The notes: a model not told the origin generated them from the sequence alone. Shown: positions 9,327 to 21,726, numbered from the stretch's first letter. The stretch: DNA of 39,337 bases from Candidatus Paraburkholderia schumanniana (GCA_001189335.2 LFJH01000003.1:1-39337), one strand, 5' to 3'. A program made the numbers and translations.

Positions 9327-10280
9327 ATGAGCAGTGACGGCCTGATGGTTTTTACTGGCAACGCGAATCCCGCGCTTGCACAGGAAGTCGTCAAGATCCT
9401 TGGAATTCCTCTCGGCAAAGCGATGGTCAGTCGCTTCTCAGACGGCGAGATCATGGTCGAGATTCAGGAAAACGTTCGGGGCAAGGACGTATTCGTTCTG
9501 CAGTCCACCTGTGCTCCCACGAACGACAACCTGATGGAACTGATGATCATGGTCGATGCGCTCAAGCGCGCATCCGCCGGCCGGATCACCGCAGCCATTC
9601 CCTACTTCGGCTATGCGCGTCAGGACCGCCGTCCGCGTTCCGCGCGAGTGGCCATCTCGGCGAAGGTCGTCGCGAACATGCTGGAGATTGCCGGCGTCGA
9701 TCGCGTGATCACCATGGACCTTCACGCCGACCAGATTCAAGGCTTCTTCGACATCCCCGTCGACAACATCTACGCGACCCCCGTTCTTCTCGGTGATCTG
9801 CGCAAGCAGAATCATGACCATCTGCTGGTCGTGTCGCCGGACGTCGGTGGCGTGGTGCGCGCGCGCGCGCTCGCCAAGCAGTTGAACACGGACCTCGCGA
9901 TCATCGACAAGCGCCGTCCGAAGGCGAATGTCGCCGAGGTGATGAACATCATCGGTGAAGTGGAAGGCCGTACTTGCGTGATCATGGACGACATGGTCGA
10001 TACCGCCGGCACGCTGTGCAAGGCCGCGCAAGTGCTGAAGGACCGCGGCGCGAAGCAAGTGTTCGCGTATGCAACGCACCCCGTGCTGTCGGGTGGCGCA
10101 GCGGAGCGCATCACGGCGTCGAAGCTTGACGAGCTCGTTGTTACGGACACCATTCCCCTCTCGGCTGAATCGCTCGCGTGCCCGAAGATCCGCCCGCTGT
10201 CGAGCGCGGGTCTGCTCGCGGAGACATTCTCCCGAATCCGGCGCGGCGACTCGGTGATGTCGCTCTTCGCCGAAAGTTAA
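9327..10280 (+). CDS. prs: Ribose-phosphate pyrophosphokinase
   Basis: A 317-residue PRPP synthetase making phosphoribosyl pyrophosphate from ribose-5-phosphate and ATP for nucleotide, histidine and NAD synthesis. His133 (MDLHADQ) and the PRPP-binding loop [12 protein letters not shown] (218-229) are visible, together with the flexible-loop arginine region [10 protein letters not shown] (98-107). The ATG at 9327 gives the family N-terminus; the frame remains open upstream through the tRNA, but that part is not coding. A strong intrinsic terminator follows. Intact and presumably essential. Confidence 0.97.
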   Translation: MSSDGLMVFTGNANPALAQEVVKILGIPLGKAMVSRFSDGEIMVEIQENVRGKDVFVLQSTCAPTNDNLMELMIMVDALKRASAGRITAAIPYFGYARQDRRPRSARVAISAKVVANMLEIAGVDRVITMDLHADQIQGFFDIPVDNIYATPVLLGDLRKQNHDHLLVVSPDVGGVVRARALAKQLNTDLAIIDKRRPKANVAEVMNIIGEVEGRTCVIMDDMVDTAGTLCKAAQVLKDRGAKQVFAYATHPVLSGGAAERITASKLDELVVTDTIPLSAESLACPKIRPLSSAGLLAETFSRIRRGDSVMSLFAES

Positions 10281-10299
10281 ACAGAATTTTGAGCAGGGA

Positions 10300-10325
10300 A
10301 CGCGAAGCACACGCTTCGCGTTTTT
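10300..10325 (+). terminator. Intrinsic terminator after prs
   Basis: The stem ACGCGAAGC/GCTTCGCGT with a four-base ACAC loop is followed by a run of five T. Confidence 0.88.
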
Positions 10326-10433
10326 GCATGATCGGTGCGAGCGGACGAAGGTTCGCATCGTTTGTTGTGGGATCACGCATTTTCGATGATCCCGGTTTCC
10401 CTGCCTGGTCGCGGGCAGATAGAGGAGTCAAAC

Positions 10434-11054
10434 ATGAAAGTCGTCGCTTTCGAGCGTAGCAAGCAAGGTACGGGTGCGAGCCGCCGCCTGCGCAACTCGG
10501 GCAAGACCCCGGGTATCGTGTACGGCGGTGAAACGGACGTTCAACTGGTCAAGCTCGACCACAACGCCCTGTGGCACGCCCTGAAGAAAGAAGTTTTCCA
10601 CTCGTCGATTCTCGACCTGGAAGTGGCCGGCAAGTCGCAACAGGTTCTGCTGCGCGACGTGCAATACCACCCGTTCAAGCAGCTTGTGCTGCACGTGGAC
10701 TTCCAGCGCGTCGACGCGAAGAAGAAGCTGCACACCAAGGTGCCGCTGCACTTCATGAACCAGGAAACCAATCCGGCCGTGAAGCTGTCGGGCGCGGTGA
10801 TCACGCACGTAGTGACGGAACTGGAAGTGGAATGCCTGCCGGCAGACCTGCCTGAGTTCCTGGAAATCGATCTGGCGAAGATCGAAGCCGGCCAGACGAT
10901 GCACGCGAAGGACATTCCGCTGCCGAAGGGCGTGAGCCTGACGGTTGCCACCAAAGCGGAAAACCCGGTGGTGGCTTCGGCGACCGTTCCGGCCGCTGTC
11001 GTGTCGGAAGAGGCTGGCGAAGCGGCTTCGGGCGAAACGCCGGCTGCCGAGTAA
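10434..11054 (+). CDS. rplY: 50S ribosomal protein L25 (CTC form)
   Basis: A 206-residue long-form L25 that binds 5S rRNA. The N-terminal L25 domain runs to about residue 95 ([17 protein letters not shown]). The C-terminal beta domain typical of the general-stress CTC type follows, ending in an acidic Ala/Glu-rich tail. AGAGGAG at 10421-10427 sets the start. It is preceded by the prs terminator and followed by its own terminator, then pth, as in many Burkholderia genomes. Confidence 0.96.
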   Translation: MKVVAFERSKQGTGASRRLRNSGKTPGIVYGGETDVQLVKLDHNALWHALKKEVFHSSILDLEVAGKSQQVLLRDVQYHPFKQLVLHVDFQRVDAKKKLHTKVPLHFMNQETNPAVKLSGAVITHVVTELEVECLPADLPEFLEIDLAKIEAGQTMHAKDIPLPKGVSLTVATKAENPVVASATVPAAVVSEEAGEAASGETPAAE

Positions 11055-11104
11055 GCGTCCACAACGCTATCCTCTCGATCCGTTCTCGCGAACGGTCGAC
11101 GTGA

Positions 11105-11136
11105 CCTGCCGGAGCGCAAGCCCGGCGGGTTTTTTT
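11105..11136 (+). terminator. Intrinsic terminator after rplY
   Basis: CCTGCCGG pairs with CCGGCGGG (one G-T pair) around an AGCGCAAGC loop, followed by seven T. Confidence 0.88.
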
Positions 11137-11178
11137 CGCTCGAGACCAAGCGGGCCTTCGGGCTCGCGATGATTCGAC

Positions 11179-11781
11179 ATGATCAAGCTGATCGTCGGCC
11201 TGGGCAATCCGGGCGCCGAATACACCGCGACGCGGCATAACGCGGGCTTCTGGTTCGTCGACCAGTTCGCACGCGACGCCGGAGCCAAGCTGCGCGAAGA
11301 GCGCCGCTTCCACGGTTTCTACGGCAAGGGACGCCTGCACGGCGACGAAATCCATCTGCTCGAGCCGCAGACATTCATGAACCGCTCGGGACAATCGGTG
11401 GTTGCGCTCGCGCAGTTCTTCAAGATCCTGCCCGACGAAATTCTCGTCGCGCACGACGAACTCGATCTGCCGCCCGGCACAGTCAAGATGAAGCTCGGCG
11501 GCGGCAGCGGCGGACACAACGGGCTCAAGGACATTTCCGCACATCTCTCGTCGCAGCAGTATTGGCGGCTGCGCATCGGCATCGGGCATCCGCGCGATCT
11601 GATTCCGGAAGGTGCGCGCGCGAGTGCAAAACCCGATGTCGCGAATTTCGTGCTCAAGCCGCCGCGCCGCGAGGAACAGGACGTGATCGATCAGTCGATC
11701 GAGCGCGCGCTCGCCGTGATGCCTTTCGTCGTCGCCGGCGAAACCGAGCGTGCGATGATGAACCTGCACCGCAATTCATGA
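11179..11781 (+). CDS. pth: Peptidyl-tRNA hydrolase
   Basis: A 200-residue esterase recycling stalled peptidyl-tRNA. It begins IVGLGNPG with Asn10; catalytic His20 lies in [10 protein letters not shown], the loop [10 protein letters not shown] is present, and the second signature [11 protein letters not shown] with [11 protein letters not shown] follows. Length is normal. It is separated from hisC by 13 bases and probably cotranscribed with it. Intact. Confidence 0.97.
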   Translation: MIKLIVGLGNPGAEYTATRHNAGFWFVDQFARDAGAKLREERRFHGFYGKGRLHGDEIHLLEPQTFMNRSGQSVVALAQFFKILPDEILVAHDELDLPPGTVKMKLGGGSGGHNGLKDISAHLSSQQYWRLRIGIGHPRDLIPEGARASAKPDVANFVLKPPRREEQDVIDQSIERALAVMPFVVAGETERAMMNLHRNS

Positions 11782-11794
11782 TTGGGAGCTGACA

Positions 11795-13122
<1,328 letters not shown>

Positions 13123-13197
13123 TTACTCTCTTGCGCCGGAACAGCTTCCGGCATGAAACCCGCGCAACTTCGAAGATAAGCGCGCGGGCCCGGCGTA

Positions 13198-13704
13198 TCA
13201 AGGCGCCGCCGGATCTTTCTGCGTCTGGTCAGCGACTTTGTCGATGAGCCGCTTTTCCACCGACGGGAACACGAACTTGCTCACGTCTCCGCCGAGTTGC
13301 GCGATCTCGCGCACGATGGTGCCCGAGATGAACTGATATTGATCGGACGGCGTCATGAACATCGTCTCGACGTCAGGCAGCAGATAGCGGTTCGTGCCGG
13401 CCATCTGGAACTCATATTCGAAGTCGGAGACGGCGCGCAAGCCACGCACGATCACGCGCGCGTTGCTCTTGCGCACGAAATCCTTCAGAAGCCCGGTGAA
13501 ACTGCTCACGTGGACGTTCGGGTAATGGCCCAGCACGTCATGCGCGATATCCAGCCGCTCCTGCAGCGAAAAAAAGGGCTTCTTCGCGCGGCTGTCCGCC
13601 ACGCCCACGACGAGCTGATCGAAAATGCTCGATGCGCGCCGGACGATGTCCTCATGCCCGCGAGTGAACGGGTCAAACGTTCCCGGATACACGGCGACAA
13701 TCAT
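13198..13704 (-). CDS. coaD: Phosphopantetheine adenylyltransferase
   Basis: A 168-residue nucleotidyltransferase performing the penultimate step of coenzyme A synthesis. The family motif TRGHEDI with His17 and the C-terminal [10 protein letters not shown] motif are present; the start [13 protein letters not shown] is canonical. It lies 101 bases downstream of rsmD on the same strand, the classic rsmD-coaD pairing. Intact and essential. Confidence 0.96.
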   Translation of the reverse strand: MIVAVYPGTFDPFTRGHEDIVRRASSIFDQLVVGVADSRAKKPFFSLQERLDIAHDVLGHYPNVHVSSFTGLLKDFVRKSNARVIVRGLRAVSDFEYEFQMAGTNRYLLPDVETMFMTPSDQYQFISGTIVREIAQLGGDVSKFVFPSVEKRLIDKVADQTQKDPAAP

Positions 13705-13805
13705 TGAGCTTCTCCTCTTCTAATTTACCTTGGGCCGCGTGGCTGCGACGACCAACTCTGCCTCATTCCCGCCTAGATCGGCTGCGCCAAGATCGGAAAC
13801 GCGCA

Positions 13806-14432
13806 CTATTCCTCATTTTCGCGGCGCAGCAAATGATAGCGGACCGCGCCCGCCTTTCCCTCGCGCACCACCGACCAGCCCGCGAGCGCATCGATGCTCG
13901 CAGCATCGAGCGGGTCGCCGCATTCGACGTAGATCGCGCCATCGGCCGTGGCGAGCGGCGCGGCCAGCGCCAGCGCGCGCAACAGTAGCGCCTGATCGCC
14001 GAACGGTGGGTCGAGAAAGATCACGTCGAATGATCCGGGCGCGAGGCCGGCCGCGAAACGCAGCGCATCGGCTTCGGCGATCTCGATATTGCGCGCGCCG
14101 AGCTTCGCCTGATTCGCGCGGATCTGCGTGGCGGCCTTCGCACTTTTCTCGACCATCAGCACGCGTGCGGCGCCGCGCGATGCGGCCTCGAAACCGAGCG
14201 CGCCGCTACCGGCGAACAAATCAAGGCAATGCTGTCCGGTCAGCTCCTGTCCGAGCCAGTTGAAAAGCGTCTCGCGCACGCGATCCGGCGTCGGCCTGAG
14301 CCCGTCGAGATCGAGCACGGGCAGCGGCGTGCGCTTCCATTCACCGCCGATGATGCGGATCGTGTGAGGTTTGCCTCCGCGCGACGGCGTATGGCTAGGC
14401 AAGGCGGATCGAGTGGCGGACGAGTGAGGCAT
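13806..14432 (-). CDS. rsmD: 16S rRNA (guanine966-N2)-methyltransferase
   Basis: A 208-residue SAM-dependent methyltransferase acting on 30S subunits. The SAM motif is DLFAGSGALG (71-80) and the catalytic NPPY-class motif reads LDPPF (140-144). The N-terminal 20 residues are Ser/Pro-rich and variable, so the true start could be nearer the conserved IRIIGGEWKR. Divergent from ftsY, as commonly seen. Confidence 0.93.
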   Translation of the reverse strand: MPHSSATRSALPSHTPSRGGKPHTIRIIGGEWKRTPLPVLDLDGLRPTPDRVRETLFNWLGQELTGQHCLDLFAGSGALGFEAASRGAARVLMVEKSAKAATQIRANQAKLGARNIEIAEADALRFAAGLAPGSFDVIFLDPPFGDQALLLRALALAAPLATADGAIYVECGDPLDAASIDALAGWSVVREGKAGAVRYHLLRRENEE

Positions 14433-14664
14433 AGAACGGAATTCGGATTTGTGCGCGTCTTCGCATGGTTTTCGCGCGTATCGAGCGCCAACGTTACCAC
14501 AGCGGCTTCCTGTGCCGGGAACCGCATGTTCGCGGCCCGGAAGCCGCGCACCGTGCCTGATAAAATACGCGACTTACATTCCTTCGCGCGGACTTGCCGG
14601 CAAGGCGCCTTCGCGGCGCACGCGGCGAGCCATCGGATGACGCGCGCATCATCGTCACACACTC

Positions 14665-15993
14665 ATGTTCAGCTTCTTCAAACGATTCAAAAAGCCGGCT
14701 GACGCGCCGCTAGACACGCCTCAGGAAGAATTGCCCGAGGCGGCCGAAGACGGAGAAGTTTCCGAGTCCGAGCTGGAGCGGCAGGCGCTGGCGGCCAGAG
14801 CGCCGCCGGAAGAAGCCATGCCGGAGGCGCGCGAGCAAGCCGCGCCTGCCAAGCCTGCCGAACCCGCCGCACCTTCCAAGCCCGCCGAATCCGCCGCGCC
14901 GGTCAAGCCTGTCACCGCAGCGCCCGCGACGCCTGCTGCACCGGTCAAGCCTGTCGCGGAAATGCCCGCCGCGCCGCGCACGGAGCAATCGAAGGAATAC
15001 TGGCAAGGCCGCACTCCGTCGCAATGGTCGCGCGGCCCCGAAACGGATCAGGCGAGCGAAAAAGTCGTGCCGCCGCCCGAGCCCGATCCGGTCGCGAAAA
15101 AGTCCTGGCTCTCTCGGCTGCGCCACGGCCTGTCGAAGACAAGCTCCAACCTGACGGGCATCTTCGTCAGCGCGAAGATCGACGACGATCTGTACGAAGA
15201 ACTCGAAACCGCGCTCCTGATGTCCGACGCCGGCGTCGACGCCACCGAATTCCTGCTCGAATCGCTGCGTGAAAAGGTGCGCTCGGACCGTCTGACGGAG
15301 GCGTCGCAGGTGAAGGCGGCGCTGCGCGAATTGCTGGTCAATCTGCTGCGTCCGCTCGAAAAATCGCTGATGCTCGGTCGCGCACAGCCGCTCGTGATGA
15401 TTATCGCCGGCGTGAACGGCGTCGGCAAGACGACAAGCATCGGCAAGCTGGCGAAGCATCTGCAGCGATTCAACCAGTCGGTGCTGCTGGCCGCGGGCGA
15501 CACCTTCCGCGCAGCCGCGCGCGAACAACTGACGGTCTGGGGCGAGCGCAACGACGTGACGGTGATCGCGCAGGAAAGCGGCGACGCCGCCGCGGTCATC
15601 TTCGACGGGGTCGGCGCGGCGCGTGCCCGCAAGATCGACGTGATGATGGCCGACACCGCCGGCCGGCTGCCGACGCAGCTGCATCTGATGGAAGAGCTAC
15701 GCAAGGTGCACCGCGTGATCGCGAAGGCGATGCCCGACGCGCCTCATGAGGTGCTGCTCGTGATCGACGCAAACACGGGTCAGAACGCGCTCGCGCAGGT
15801 GAAGGCGTTCGACGACGCACTGGGTCTCACCGGCCTCATCGTGACGAAGCTCGACGGCACCGCGAAGGGCGGGATCATCGCCGCGATCGCCCGGCAGCGG
15901 CCGGTTCCAGTGTATTTCATCGGCGTGGGCGAAAAGGTCGAGGATCTGCAGCCGTTCAGCGCGGAAGAATTCGCGGACGCGCTGCTGGGCTGA
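14665..15993 (+). CDS. ftsY: Signal recognition particle receptor FtsY
   Basis: A 442-residue GTPase that docks SRP-ribosome complexes at the inner membrane. The N-terminal acidic and Ala/Pro/Lys-rich A domain (to about residue 140) contains imperfect repeats of the type PAKPAEPAAPSKP. The NG domain follows, with P-loop GVNGVGKTT (249-257), DTFRAAAREQL, DTAGR and TKLDGTAKGG. Divergently transcribed from rsmD across 232 bases, where TAAAAT near 14561 is a possible -10 box. A strong bidirectional terminator follows. Confidence 0.97.
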   Translation: MFSFFKRFKKPADAPLDTPQEELPEAAEDGEVSESELERQALAARAPPEEAMPEAREQAAPAKPAEPAAPSKPAESAAPVKPVTAAPATPAAPVKPVAEMPAAPRTEQSKEYWQGRTPSQWSRGPETDQASEKVVPPPEPDPVAKKSWLSRLRHGLSKTSSNLTGIFVSAKIDDDLYEELETALLMSDAGVDATEFLLESLREKVRSDRLTEASQVKAALRELLVNLLRPLEKSLMLGRAQPLVMIIAGVNGVGKTTSIGKLAKHLQRFNQSVLLAAGDTFRAAAREQLTVWGERNDVTVIAQESGDAAAVIFDGVGAARARKIDVMMADTAGRLPTQLHLMEELRKVHRVIAKAMPDAPHEVLLVIDANTGQNALAQVKAFDDALGLTGLIVTKLDGTAKGGIIAAIARQRPVPVYFIGVGEKVEDLQPFSAEEFADALLG

Positions 15994-16011
15994 TTCGAGG
16001 TACGCAGGCAA

Positions 16012-16044
16012 GAAAAAGGGGCGTTCGGTGAACGCCCTTTTTTT
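16012..16044. terminator. Bidirectional terminator between ftsY and the LysE-family gene
   Basis: GGGCGTTC pairs with GAACGCCC around a GGT loop, flanked by an A-run on the left and seven T on the right, so it can stop transcription from both converging genes. Confidence 0.88.
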
Positions 16045-16684
16045 ATCGCGCGAAGATCAGGGACGTCGCGATCCACCACATCACGCAGCCGACGATCACG
16101 TCGAGCACACGCCACGACATGTCCTTCTCGAACCACGGCTCGAGCAGACGCGCGCCGTGGCCGAGCGCGGTGAACCAGACGACCGAGGAGCACATCGCGC
16201 CCGCCGCGAACCACGCGTTTCCCGGCCAGCCGCGCTGCGCGCCGATGCCGCCGAGCAGCACGACCGTGTCCAGATAGACATGCGGATTGAGCAGCGACAG
16301 CGCGAGCACGGTGGAAGCCGCGCCGATCGCCGTCTGCGATTCGCTGTCCGACGCATTCAAATGCCCCGGCCCGCGCCACGCGGCTAGAAGTGCGCGCAGG
16401 CCGTACAGAAACACGAAGACCGCGCCGGCCCAGCGGCCCAGCGGATCACGTCGAGGAGAAAAGGCGCGCGCGAGACGAGCGCCCATGCCGCCGACGCCCC
16501 CCAGCGCGATCAGCAGAACATCGATGATCGCGCAGATCGACACCACGACGCCAACGTATCTGCGCTTCAGGCCTTGCCGCAGCACGAACGCGTTCTGCGC
16601 GCCGATCGCGACGATCAGGCTCGCCCCCAGCCCGGCGCCCGCAAGATAACTCGACAGCGCTCCCACAGAACCCGCAGCCGTCAT
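16043..16684 (-). CDS. LysE/ArgO family amino-acid exporter
   Basis: A 213-residue integral membrane protein with about six hydrophobic segments. The LysE-family N-terminal signature LGASLIVAIGAQNAFVLRQGL is clear, as is the central LLNPHVYLDTVVLLGG. These proteins export basic amino acids such as arginine or lysine; the substrate here is not determined. The start ATG overlaps the stop of the upstream maiA (ATGA), suggesting coupling. The reading frame is intact although maiA immediately before it is frameshifted. Confidence 0.9.
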   Translation of the reverse strand: MTAAGSVGALSSYLAGAGLGASLIVAIGAQNAFVLRQGLKRRYVGVVVSICAIIDVLLIALGGVGGMGARLARAFSPRRDPLGRWAGAVFVFLYGLRALLAAWRGPGHLNASDSESQTAIGAASTVLALSLLNPHVYLDTVVLLGGIGAQRGWPGNAWFAAGAMCSSVVWFTALGHGARLLEPWFEKDMSWRVLDVIVGCVMWWIATSLIFAR

Positions 16685-17330
16685 TCCGCGTCCGGCTGCT
16701 GCGCCGGAGCGGCCTTTGCGAACGCGTCGATGGTGCAGGCGTGATCGGCGATACGCTCGATCGTCGGATACCGGCTCACGTCGATGCCGAAGCGCCGCGC
16801 GTTGAACACCTGCGGCACGAGACACAGATCGGCAACGGTCGGCGCGTCGCCGAAGGTCAGCGCGCCGACCGCTTGTCGCCGGCAAGCCGCTTTTCGAGCG
16901 TCTCGAAGCCAGCCTCGACCCAATGCCGATACCACGCGTCCTTTACCTCATCGGGCACCTTGACCTGATGCTTCAGGTACTTGAGCACGCGCAGATTGTC
17001 GAGCAGATGAATCTCGCACGCGACCTGCATCGCGACCGCGCGCACGAACGCGCGATCCGACGGGCTCTTCGGCAGCAGTAGCGGCTCGGGATGCGTCTCC
17101 TCCAGATACTCGATGATCGCGAGCAACTGCGTGAGAACGTCGTCGCCATCGATGAGGGCCGGAACGATGCCATCCGGATTCACCGCGCGATACTCGGGCT
17201 TGAGCTGCTCGCCGCCTTCGCGCAGCAGGTGAATCGGCACGTACTCGTAGTCGAGACCCTTCAGATTCAGCGCGATGCGCACGCGATATGCTGCGGAACT
17301 GCGGAAATAGCTGTAGAGCTTCATGTTCAT
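16681..17330 (-). pseudogene. maiA: Frameshifted maleylacetoacetate/maleylpyruvate isomerase (zeta GST)
   Basis: A zeta-class glutathione-transferase isomerase of about 216 residues broken by one missing base near 16864. The first part (MNMKLYSYFRSSAAYRVRIAL through LEKRLAGDKR) holds the glutathione site SSAAYRVR. After AAGCGG the frame slips and stops at once; restoring one base after the Arg codon resumes GALTFGDAPTVADLCLVPQ to the natural end. The enzyme would isomerise maleylacetoacetate or maleylpyruvate in tyrosine or gentisate breakdown, with the adjacent FAH-family hydrolase acting next. A sequencing error cannot be excluded for a single base, but neighbouring genes are also broken. 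Confidence 0.82.
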
Positions 17331-17334
17331 GGCC

Positions 17335-18033
17335 TCAGACCACGCGCACGGAGAATTCGCCGATGCCGTCCACGCCGCCCTCGAGCAGATCGCCCTTCAC
17401 GACGGTGCCGACGCCCTCGGGCGTGCCGGTGAAGATGAGATCGCCGGGGAACAGCTCAAACAGCGTCGACAGATACGCGACCGTCTCGCCCACCGACCAG
17501 ATCAGCTGCGAGATATCCGAGCGCTGCTTTTCCTCGCCGTTGACGGTCAGCCAGATCGTGCTCTTTTCCAGATGCCCGACCTTCGACGCCGGATGAATCG
17601 GGCCGATCGGCGCGGAGCGATCGAAGCCCTTCGCGGTGTCCCAGGGACGGCCGAGCTTTTTCGCTTCGGCCTGGAGGTCGCGGCGCGTCATGTCGAGGCC
17701 GAGCGCGTAGCCGTAGACGTAATCGAGCCCCTTGTCGGCGGGAATGTCCTTGCCCTGCTTGCCGATGGCCGCGACGAGCTCCATCTCGAAGTGCAGGTTC
17801 TTCGTCTGCGACGGATACGGAAACTCGCCGGTCGCGCCGGGCGCGACGTACAGCACGGCATCGGCGGGCTTGCTGAAGAAGAACGGTGGTTCGCGGTCCG
17901 GATCATGGCCCATTTCGCGCGCGTGGGCTTCGTAGTTGCGGCCGACGCAGTAGATGCGACGCACGGGAAACCGCTGGTCCGAACCATCGACGGGCACGGC
18001 CGCCGCCAGCGCCGGAGGAAACACATAACTCAT
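17335..18033 (-). CDS. Fumarylacetoacetate hydrolase family protein (fumarylpyruvate hydrolase-like)
   Basis: A 232-residue FAH-fold hydrolase. Typical family segments are visible: IYCVGRNYEAHAREMG, PPFFFSKP, LHFEMELV (metal-binding acidic residues), GYALGLDMTRRDLQ and FTGTPEGVG near the C-terminus. Small single-domain members cleave fumarylpyruvate in gentisate degradation or related acylpyruvates. Pairing with a zeta-GST isomerase four bases downstream supports that pathway, but the exact substrate is inferred. The gene is intact while its isomerase partner is not, so the pathway may be blocked. Confidence 0.88.
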   Translation of the reverse strand: MSYVFPPALAAAVPVDGSDQRFPVRRIYCVGRNYEAHAREMGHDPDREPPFFFSKPADAVLYVAPGATGEFPYPSQTKNLHFEMELVAAIGKQGKDIPADKGLDYVYGYALGLDMTRRDLQAEAKKLGRPWDTAKGFDRSAPIGPIHPASKVGHLEKSTIWLTVNGEEKQRSDISQLIWSVGETVAYLSTLFELFPGDLIFTGTPEGVGTVVKGDLLEGGVDGIGEFSVRVV

Positions 18034-18336
18034 CCCGCTCTCCTGTAGCTGTTTTTGATTGGCACATCATGGGCTCCGGCACTTGCGCGCGCGGCCCGCG
18101 AGAAAAGAAGTTTAACGTGCGCGCAGAAATCGTGGCGAGGCTTGGCGGGCACGGCTCCGCGAGCTTTCGACGAGCCTTCTGCCGAGCCGGGTGCGCGTCA
18201 TGTCGGACGAAACGTTCGGCTGCCGACCTTGCCAGCGCTCTTCAAATGCGGTACTGAATGACATTCTTGCACCCTGAATACGCGCGACGGCAACGCTCAC
18301 GACGACGGAAACGAGCGCCCGATCCGCACCTTTCCG
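18034..18336. other. Intergenic region between FAH hydrolase and ybiB
   Basis: Divergent intergenic DNA of about 300 bases. It must hold promoters for both directions but I see no convincing box pair, repeat or RNA structure. Confidence 0.5.
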
Positions 18337-19234
18337 ATGACCGAATCCGCTCCCCCCCTCTTTCGCCTGCGCACGCTACATCAAGGAAATCGGCCGCGGG
18401 CCGCATGGCGCGCGCGCCCTCACGCACGACGATACCTATGCGCTCTACGAAGCCATGCTCGACAGCTGCGTCTCCGAACTCGAACTCGGGGCGGTGCTGC
18501 TCGCGTACCGTCTCAAGGGCGAGAGCTCAGATGAACTCGCCGCGATGCTCTGCGCTGCGCATCGCTCGTTCGAGCCGCTGCATGTCCAGGCCGGCCGCGA
18601 GCACGCGCGGCCCGTTTCGATTCCGAGCTACAACGGCGCGCGCAAGACGCCAAATCTCGTGCCGTTGCTCTCTCTGCTGCTCGCGCGCGAAGGCGTGCCG
18701 GTGCTGGTCCACGGCGTCACCGAAGATCCGGGCGGCGTGACCAGCGCCGAGCTTGCGCCGAAGCTCGCGCGGATGCTGGCGCTCCGGCGCCGCATGGGCG
18801 TGCGCAATTCGACGCATACGCTCGTGAAGATCCTCAGCCGTTCGCGGAGCCGGGGCTCAGGCTCGTCAACTACACGCACCCCGAGTATCGCGAGAGTCTT
18901 CACCGGGCTTTTCACCGCGCATCCCGATGCGGCGTCGGGCAGCGCGCTGCTCGCGCGCGGCACGAAGGGCGAAGCCGTCGCCGATACGCGCCGTCAGGTG
19001 CAGGCCGACTGGTTCCACGACGACCGCGTCGAAACGCTGATCTCGCCGGAGCATTCGCAGCCGCACGCGCCGCACGTCGAACTGCCCGAGGCACTCGACG
19101 CGGCCACGACCGCGCGCTGGATGGAATCGGTGCTGCGCGGCGACGTTCCGGTGCCGACCGCGGTCGCGCGGCAAGTCGAGGTGATCGCGAATGTCGTGCG
19201 AAAGCCGCTCGACAATCAGCCAAACCCGATTTGA
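18337..19234 (+). pseudogene. ybiB: YbiB-like DNA-binding protein, three frameshifts
   Basis: Homolog of YbiB, a DNA-binding protein with a phosphoribosyltransferase-like (TrpD-like) fold, expected at about 298 residues. The start ATG at 18337 is put out of frame by an extra C in a C7 run near 18352-18358. The next frame reads FACARYIKEIGRGPHGARAL through STHTLVKIL. A missing base near 18833 (CTCAG for CTGCAG) and an extra T near 18914 bracket about 80 bases in another frame (QPFAEPG ... YRESLHRAF), after which the original frame resumes to the stop. Two of the three indels are in homopolymers. The stop codon lies inside the -35 box of the leu leader promoter. Confidence 0.75.
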
Positions 19235-19260
19235 CACAGTCTTCAGCGCTGGTTTAAAGT
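19231..19260 (+). promoter_or_regulatory. Promoter of the leuA leader transcript
   Basis: A perfect -35 box TTGACA (19231-19236) is followed by TTTAAAGT at 19253-19260, giving a -10 at 16- to 18-base spacing (TTTAAA or TAAAGT). Transcription would begin at about 19265-19268, at or next to the leader-peptide ATG, so the leader may be translated from a leaderless mRNA. The -35 box includes the ybiB stop codon. Confidence 0.6.
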
Positions 19261-19267
19261 CGAGGGC

Positions 19268-19345
19268 ATGAGCTTCATCCAGCCTTCCTCCCTCCGAATT
19301 ATTTCGGGCCGCCTAGCGCGGCCCCTATCGCTACGTCTAGCGTAA
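19268..19345 (+). CDS. Leucine-type attenuator leader peptide (25 codons)
   Basis: A short reading frame of 25 codons starting MSFIQPSSL and ending RLARPLSLRLA. Five codons are leucine, four of them the CTA codon that is rare in this high-GC genome, packed into the last ten codons. It lies between a good promoter and leuA. The 3' Leu codons fall in the left arm of a perfect 10-bp inverted repeat. This is the architecture of ribosome-mediated transcription attenuation: stalling at Leu codons would release the hairpin. The function is inferred; the reading frame, codon use and inverted repeat are directly visible. Confidence 0.78.
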   Translation: MSFIQPSSLRIISGRLARPLSLRLA

Positions 19346-19361
19346 GTCGCCAGACGTAGCG
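19329..19361 (+). promoter_or_regulatory. Inverted repeat overlapping the leader Leu codons
   Basis: CGCTACGTCT (19329-19338) and AGACGTAGCG (19352-19361) are perfect reverse complements, forming a 10-bp stem with a 13-base loop. The left arm contains two leader CTA codons and the loop contains the leader stop. It fits the pause or anti-antiterminator hairpin of an attenuator. A GC-rich segment and a T-rich tract near 19407-19416 follow, but I cannot resolve a single clear terminator by eye. Confidence 0.7.
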
Positions 19362-19651
19362 CCGTGCGTCGCAAGGCGTGCGGTCCTCCGGCAGTTCCCG
19401 TAGTTCCTTTTCTTACCACCTGTAGTCGTCAGCTTTTCGTTCGCGCATCCCGCGAAACGGAAACGCGAGGGTTAAATGCACGCTGCTTCGCGCACGTTCA
19501 CGTTGGTCGCAGGCGTCACCATCGCTGGTGATCCGTGCGAACGCGCGCGCCGCCCGGTTTCGCGTGCATCCCGCCACGCCCGGCCAGCCGCCGGACAAGG
19601 CCTCTCTCGCAGGCGCTACGCCACTCGTCCAAAAATAGGTCGACGATCACG
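19346..19651 (+). other. leuA 5' untranslated attenuator region
   Basis: About 300 bases between leader stop and leuA start. It contains the right arm of the inverted repeat, a pyrimidine-rich tract at about 19395-19425, and a TTCGCG/CGCGAA hairpin near 19440. No other gene is recognisable; it is best read as the attenuator and long untranslated leader. Confidence 0.55.
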
Positions 19652-21300
<1,649 letters not shown>

Positions 21301-21341
21301 AGTCCCGGCGCAAGGTCCGGCGTAACGTGGCGTGCGCGGCG

Positions 21342-21726
21342 CTATTCCAGCGCCACGCGCGTCGCCTGAAGCGCGAGCAACTGCCACTGGCCTTCGGTCT
21401 GGATATTAACGGCCGTATAGGCGATGGGAAACAGCAGCGCCCCGTTCTTCGATTCCATCTCCACCAGCGCGCGGCCCGACAACCAGACACGTGTCGCGGC
21501 CGGCGGGAAGCACGTCCTGTGACTGAATCTCGATCTGGCGATAGCGGCGGCGGCCTGCCGTGATGGCGTCGATGAACTGGCGCTTCGTCTCCCGCTTGCC
21601 GTTCGTGTGGACATAGCTGACGTTTTCAGCCAGCAGCGCATCCAGGGTCGGGCCGTCGCCCTCGACCATGGCACGGAAGCGGTCGCGCTCGAGGCCGCGT
21701 ATGGCCTCAATGGTTTTTGCCGGCAT
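21342..21726 (-). pseudogene. SnoaL/NTF2-like small protein, frameshifted
   Basis: A protein of about 127 residues of the NTF2-like/SnoaL fold (DUF4440-like) when repaired. The first part reads FRAMVEGDGPTLDALLAENVSYVHTNG, typical of the family. Near 21500 one extra base (GGCCGCG where GGCGCG is expected) shifts the frame; the other frame continues RVWLSGRALVEMESKNG to LLALQATRVALE. The length of 385 bases is one more than a multiple of three. Function of the family is varied and unknown here. Convergent with leuA. Confidence 0.72.

Noticed and set aside
14870-14960. Ala/Pro/Lys repeats in ftsY as an insertion
   Set aside because: Low-complexity A domains of variable length are normal for FtsY in this group; the NG domain is intact.
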